Shown one piece after another: positions 38,138-39,997 of a DNA stretch of 39,997 bases. The notes under the pieces were generated by a model. That model saw nothing but the letters and a program-made list of their open reading frames with translations, searched no databases and was not told the origin of the DNA. Position 1 is the stretch's first letter; each line of letters opens with the position of its first letter. Where the stretch lies: assembly GCA_021154325.1 (NCBI GenBank), contig JAJKIR010000022.1, forward strand, positions 1 to 39,997, in the 5' to 3' direction. The DNA is from Gemmatimonas sp. (lineage in GTDB: Bacteria; Gemmatimonadota; Gemmatimonadetes; Gemmatimonadales; Gemmatimonadaceae). The position numbers were made by a program, and so were the translations under genes.

Positions 38138-39997
38138 CTAGTCGCCGCGCATCGCGATGATCGGATCGACCAGCGCCGCGCGGCGGGCTGGCACCAGCGC
38201 CGCTGCGAGGGCGACGAGCGCGAGGAGCAGCGGCACCGCGATGAACGTTGGCGGATCGAACGCCTGCACGCCGTAGAGCAACGAATCGAGCATGTGCACC
38301 CCGAGCGCCGCGACGATAGTGCCTAACGCGATACCCGCGAGTACGAGCCGGCCGCTCTGCGCGAGGACGAGCCGCAGCACGTCCCTCCGGGTCGCGCCGA
38401 GCGCCATGCGAACGCCGAGCTCGCGCGTCCGCTCCGCCACCGCGTACGCGATCACTCCGTAGAGGCCCGTACACGCCAGCACGAGCGCGAGCGCGGCGAA
38501 GATCGAGAGCACGTTCCCTTGCAGCCGCTGGCGCCAGAGCGACTTCGACACCGCCTCGTCGAACGTCTGCACGTCGTAGAGCGCCAGCTTCGGATCCATG
38601 GCCCGCACGGCCGCTCGCAGCGCCGGAACGAGGCTATGCGGATCGTCGCGTGTGGTGCGAATGACGATCGCCTGCTGGCGCCCGGGATACGATGCGTACG
38701 GGTAGTACACGGCCGGACCCATCGGCTGCGGCAGGCGGTAATGCCGGAAGTCGCGAATCACGCCCACCACCGTGGCGAAGGGTTCGCGGTCTCCGCCGAC
38801 GCGAACACGCTTCCCGATTGGATCGCGCCCGCCAAAGCCATGGATTACCATCTGCTCATTGACGATCACCACGGGATTGAGGGAGTCGCGGTCCGCGTCG
38901 GTAAACCAGCGACCGCGTTCGAGCCTGACGCCAATCGCGGGAAAGTACGCCGGCGTGACGTACTGGTAGTGCGCCACGAGCTCCTCGCCGCGCTTCGGCG
39001 GCGGCGCGCCTTCCACAGTCGTCTCCGACTGCACGTTCCACCCGCTGAACGGAATCCCCTGCGCCGACGCCGTCATCGTGACGCCCGGCTCACGGCGGAG
39101 CCGCGCCAGCAGCTCGTCGTAGAAGAGCTTCGCCTGCGCCCGTGTATACCGCGCACTGGGGAGCGTCAGCCGCGCCGAGAGAATTCCCTGCTCGTCGAAG
39201 CCTAACGACGTGCCCGCGAGGTTACGGTAGCTGCGGACGAGGAGCATCGCCCCGACAAGCAGCACCACCGAGATCGCGATCTCGCAGACGACGAGCGCGC
39301 CGCGGAGGCGCGAGCGATGCGCCGAGCTGCCGCTGCCACGTGTCCCGTCGCGGAGCATCGTCCCGAGATTGGTGCGCGTGGCGCGCAACGCCGGCACCGT
39401 GCCGAAGAGAATCCCGGTCAGGAGCGTCAGGCCGGCAACACAGACCAGCGCCGGCCCGTCCAGCGCCAGCGTCACGTAGAAGGGCGGTGACTGATCCGGG
39501 AACGCGAAGCGCAGCAGCCGCACCCCCCACCACGCAATCGCAATGCCGAGCACGCCGCCGAGGGTTGCGATGAGCAGACTCTCAACGAGCAGCTGGAGGG
39601 TGAGTCGCCGTCGCGAGGCGCCGAGCGCGCTCCGGATGGCGATCTCGCGAGCACGGGTCGTCGCGCGCGCGAGCATCAGGTTCGCGAGGTTCGCGCAGAC
39701 GAGGAGCAGCACGAGCCCGACCGCGGCGACGAACACCTTGAGCGGCTGTTCGAAGTCGCCGACGAGATCCTCGCGCAGCGACTTGAGCTCGGCGGTCCAA
39801 CCGAAGTTCTCGTTGGGGAACTGCCGCGCCAGCTCGGCGTCGATTGCGTGCAGGTCGGCGCGGGCCTGAGCGATCGTTCGACCAGGCTTCAGCAGGCCGA
39901 TCGCGCCCGCGTAACCGCGATTCCCGTGGAGCTCCGTCGCCGGATCGGTGGCGAAGGGAATCCAGAGGTCTCCTCGATCCGGGAAATTGAAGTTCGG
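38138..39997 (-). CDS. ADOP-family FtsX/MacB-type permease, N-terminus outside window
   Basis: The frame is open to the right edge (620 codons including the stop in the window); the internal GTG at 39736 is not the true start because the homology continues upstream (LWIPFATDP; GYAGAIGLLKPGRT). Present are the first helix block (AVGLVLLLVCANLANLMLARATTRAREIAIRSALGAS), the central linker (LRGALVVCEIAISVVLL), the second MacB-like periplasmic domain and the final block YGVIAYAVAERTRELGVRMALGAT, then LVPARRAALVDPIIAMRGD. The same domain order is seen in the other two copies in the window. No ATPase gene is adjacent within the window. Confidence 0.9.
   Translation of the reverse strand, partial: PNFNFPDRGDLWIPFATDPATELHGNRGYAGAIGLLKPGRTIAQARADLHAIDAELARQFPNENFGWTAELKSLREDLVGDFEQPLKVFVAAVGLVLLLVCANLANLMLARATTRAREIAIRSALGASRRRLTLQLLVESLLIATLGGVLGIAIAWWGVRLLRFAFPDQSPPFYVTLALDGPALVCVAGLTLLTGILFGTVPALRATRTNLGTMLRDGTRGSGSSAHRSRLRGALVVCEIAISVVLLVGAMLLVRSYRNLAGTSLGFDEQGILSARLTLPSARYTRAQAKLFYDELLARLRREPGVTMTASAQGIPFSGWNVQSETTVEGAPPPKRGEELVAHYQYVTPAYFPAIGVRLERGRWFTDADRDSLNPVVIVNEQMVIHGFGGRDPIGKRVRVGGDREPFATVVGVIRDFRHYRLPQPMGPAVYYPYASYPGRQQAIVIRTTRDDPHSLVPALRAAVRAMDPKLALYDVQTFDEAVSKSLWRQRLQGNVLSIFAALALVLACTGLYGVIAYAVAERTRELGVRMALGATRRDVLRLVLAQSGRLVLAGIALGTIVAALGVHMLDSLLYGVQAFDPPTFIAVPLLLALVALAAALVPARRAALVDPIIAMRGD

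Larger units (their letters stand above)
658..39207. repeat. Dispersed 8-mer GCCTAACG / CGTTAGGC (36 exact copies)
   Basis: GCCTAACG on plus begins at 5158, 5554, 6028, 8278, 9060, 10780, 16170, 17391, 18417, 19254, 19402, 23917, 26569, 27910, 33547, 34157, 34522, 36902, 38321 and 39200. CGTTAGGC on plus begins at 2628, 11229, 11973, 13859, 16027, 20047, 20627, 20990, 21774, 27348, 29429, 29891, 31139, 31295, 32722 and 33046. Three one-base variants are at 658, 25947 and 37090. Counted by eye, so a few may be missed. Function unknown. Confidence 0.85.

Noticed and set aside
1..39997. Anti-phage system, CRISPR array, prophage or insertion sequence
   Set aside because: No repeat-spacer array, transposase, integrase, Cas or known defence gene was found on either strand; the Phd-like antitoxin is the only related item.

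Overview
The window is GC-rich bacterial chromosome, most likely from the Gemmatimonadota or a close relative. The reasons are: three large MacB/FtsX-type 'ADOP' permeases, one coupled to a PadR regulator; a TIGR02999-like ECF sigma factor coupled to a membrane-spanning Ser/Thr kinase with a TPR-like output half; a SusC-like TonB receptor; a DUF1080 protein; secreted M28 and M20 peptidases; and frequent GTG/TTG starts. This is inferred from gene content; no 16S or marker gene is present. No tRNA, rRNA, CRISPR array, transposase or phage gene was seen.

Layout. (1) 1-3123: 3' end of ctaB (heme O synthase), two coupled small membrane proteins, a HemQ-type chlorite-dismutase-family protein, a DoxX-fusion membrane protein and a small membrane protein; this looks like a heme/respiration neighbourhood. 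(2) 3300-5624: a signalling patch with a degenerate GGDEF-like protein, a small Gemmatimonadota-type hypothetical, a degenerate receiver-only regulator, and a secreted PAP2 phosphatase. (3) 5971-9439, minus strand: a ParS/MbcA-like protein, an orphan Phd-type antitoxin, a YcsG-type NRAMP relative and an aminotransferase. (4) 9782-13291: a lipoprotein M28 peptidase and a secreted M20 peptidase in tandem. (5) 13446-16032: a DUF1624 membrane protein, a secreted hypothetical and a divergent Crp/Fnr regulator. (6) 16068-22074: PadR plus ADOP permease on the minus strand, diverging from a three-gene ABC-2 exporter and a zinc-ribbon protein. (7) 22087-28565, minus strand: ECF sigma factor, Ser/Thr kinase and TonB receptor, probably one operon. 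(8) 28927-33359: a second ADOP permease, then an operon of sulfite-oxidase-like molybdoprotein, flavin reductase and DUF6510 protein. (9) 33367-39997: a predicted outer-membrane protein, DUF1080 protein, lipoprotein metallophosphoesterase, group II PLP decarboxylase and the C-terminal part of a third ADOP permease.

Two signals run through the whole window and are not explained by genes. First, the non-palindromic 8-mer GCCTAACG (or CGTTAGGC) occurs 36 times by hand count, in both orientations and all usable reading frames, about one per 1.1 kb; chance would give one or two. Second, every convergent gene junction with more than about 40 bp of space (six of ten) carries a palindromic or iterated repeat, from at least four sequence families, including a nested repeat-within-repeat element at 31408-31603, a ~275 bp fold-back at 5645-5919 and a 48-bp-arm hairpin at 37968-38098.
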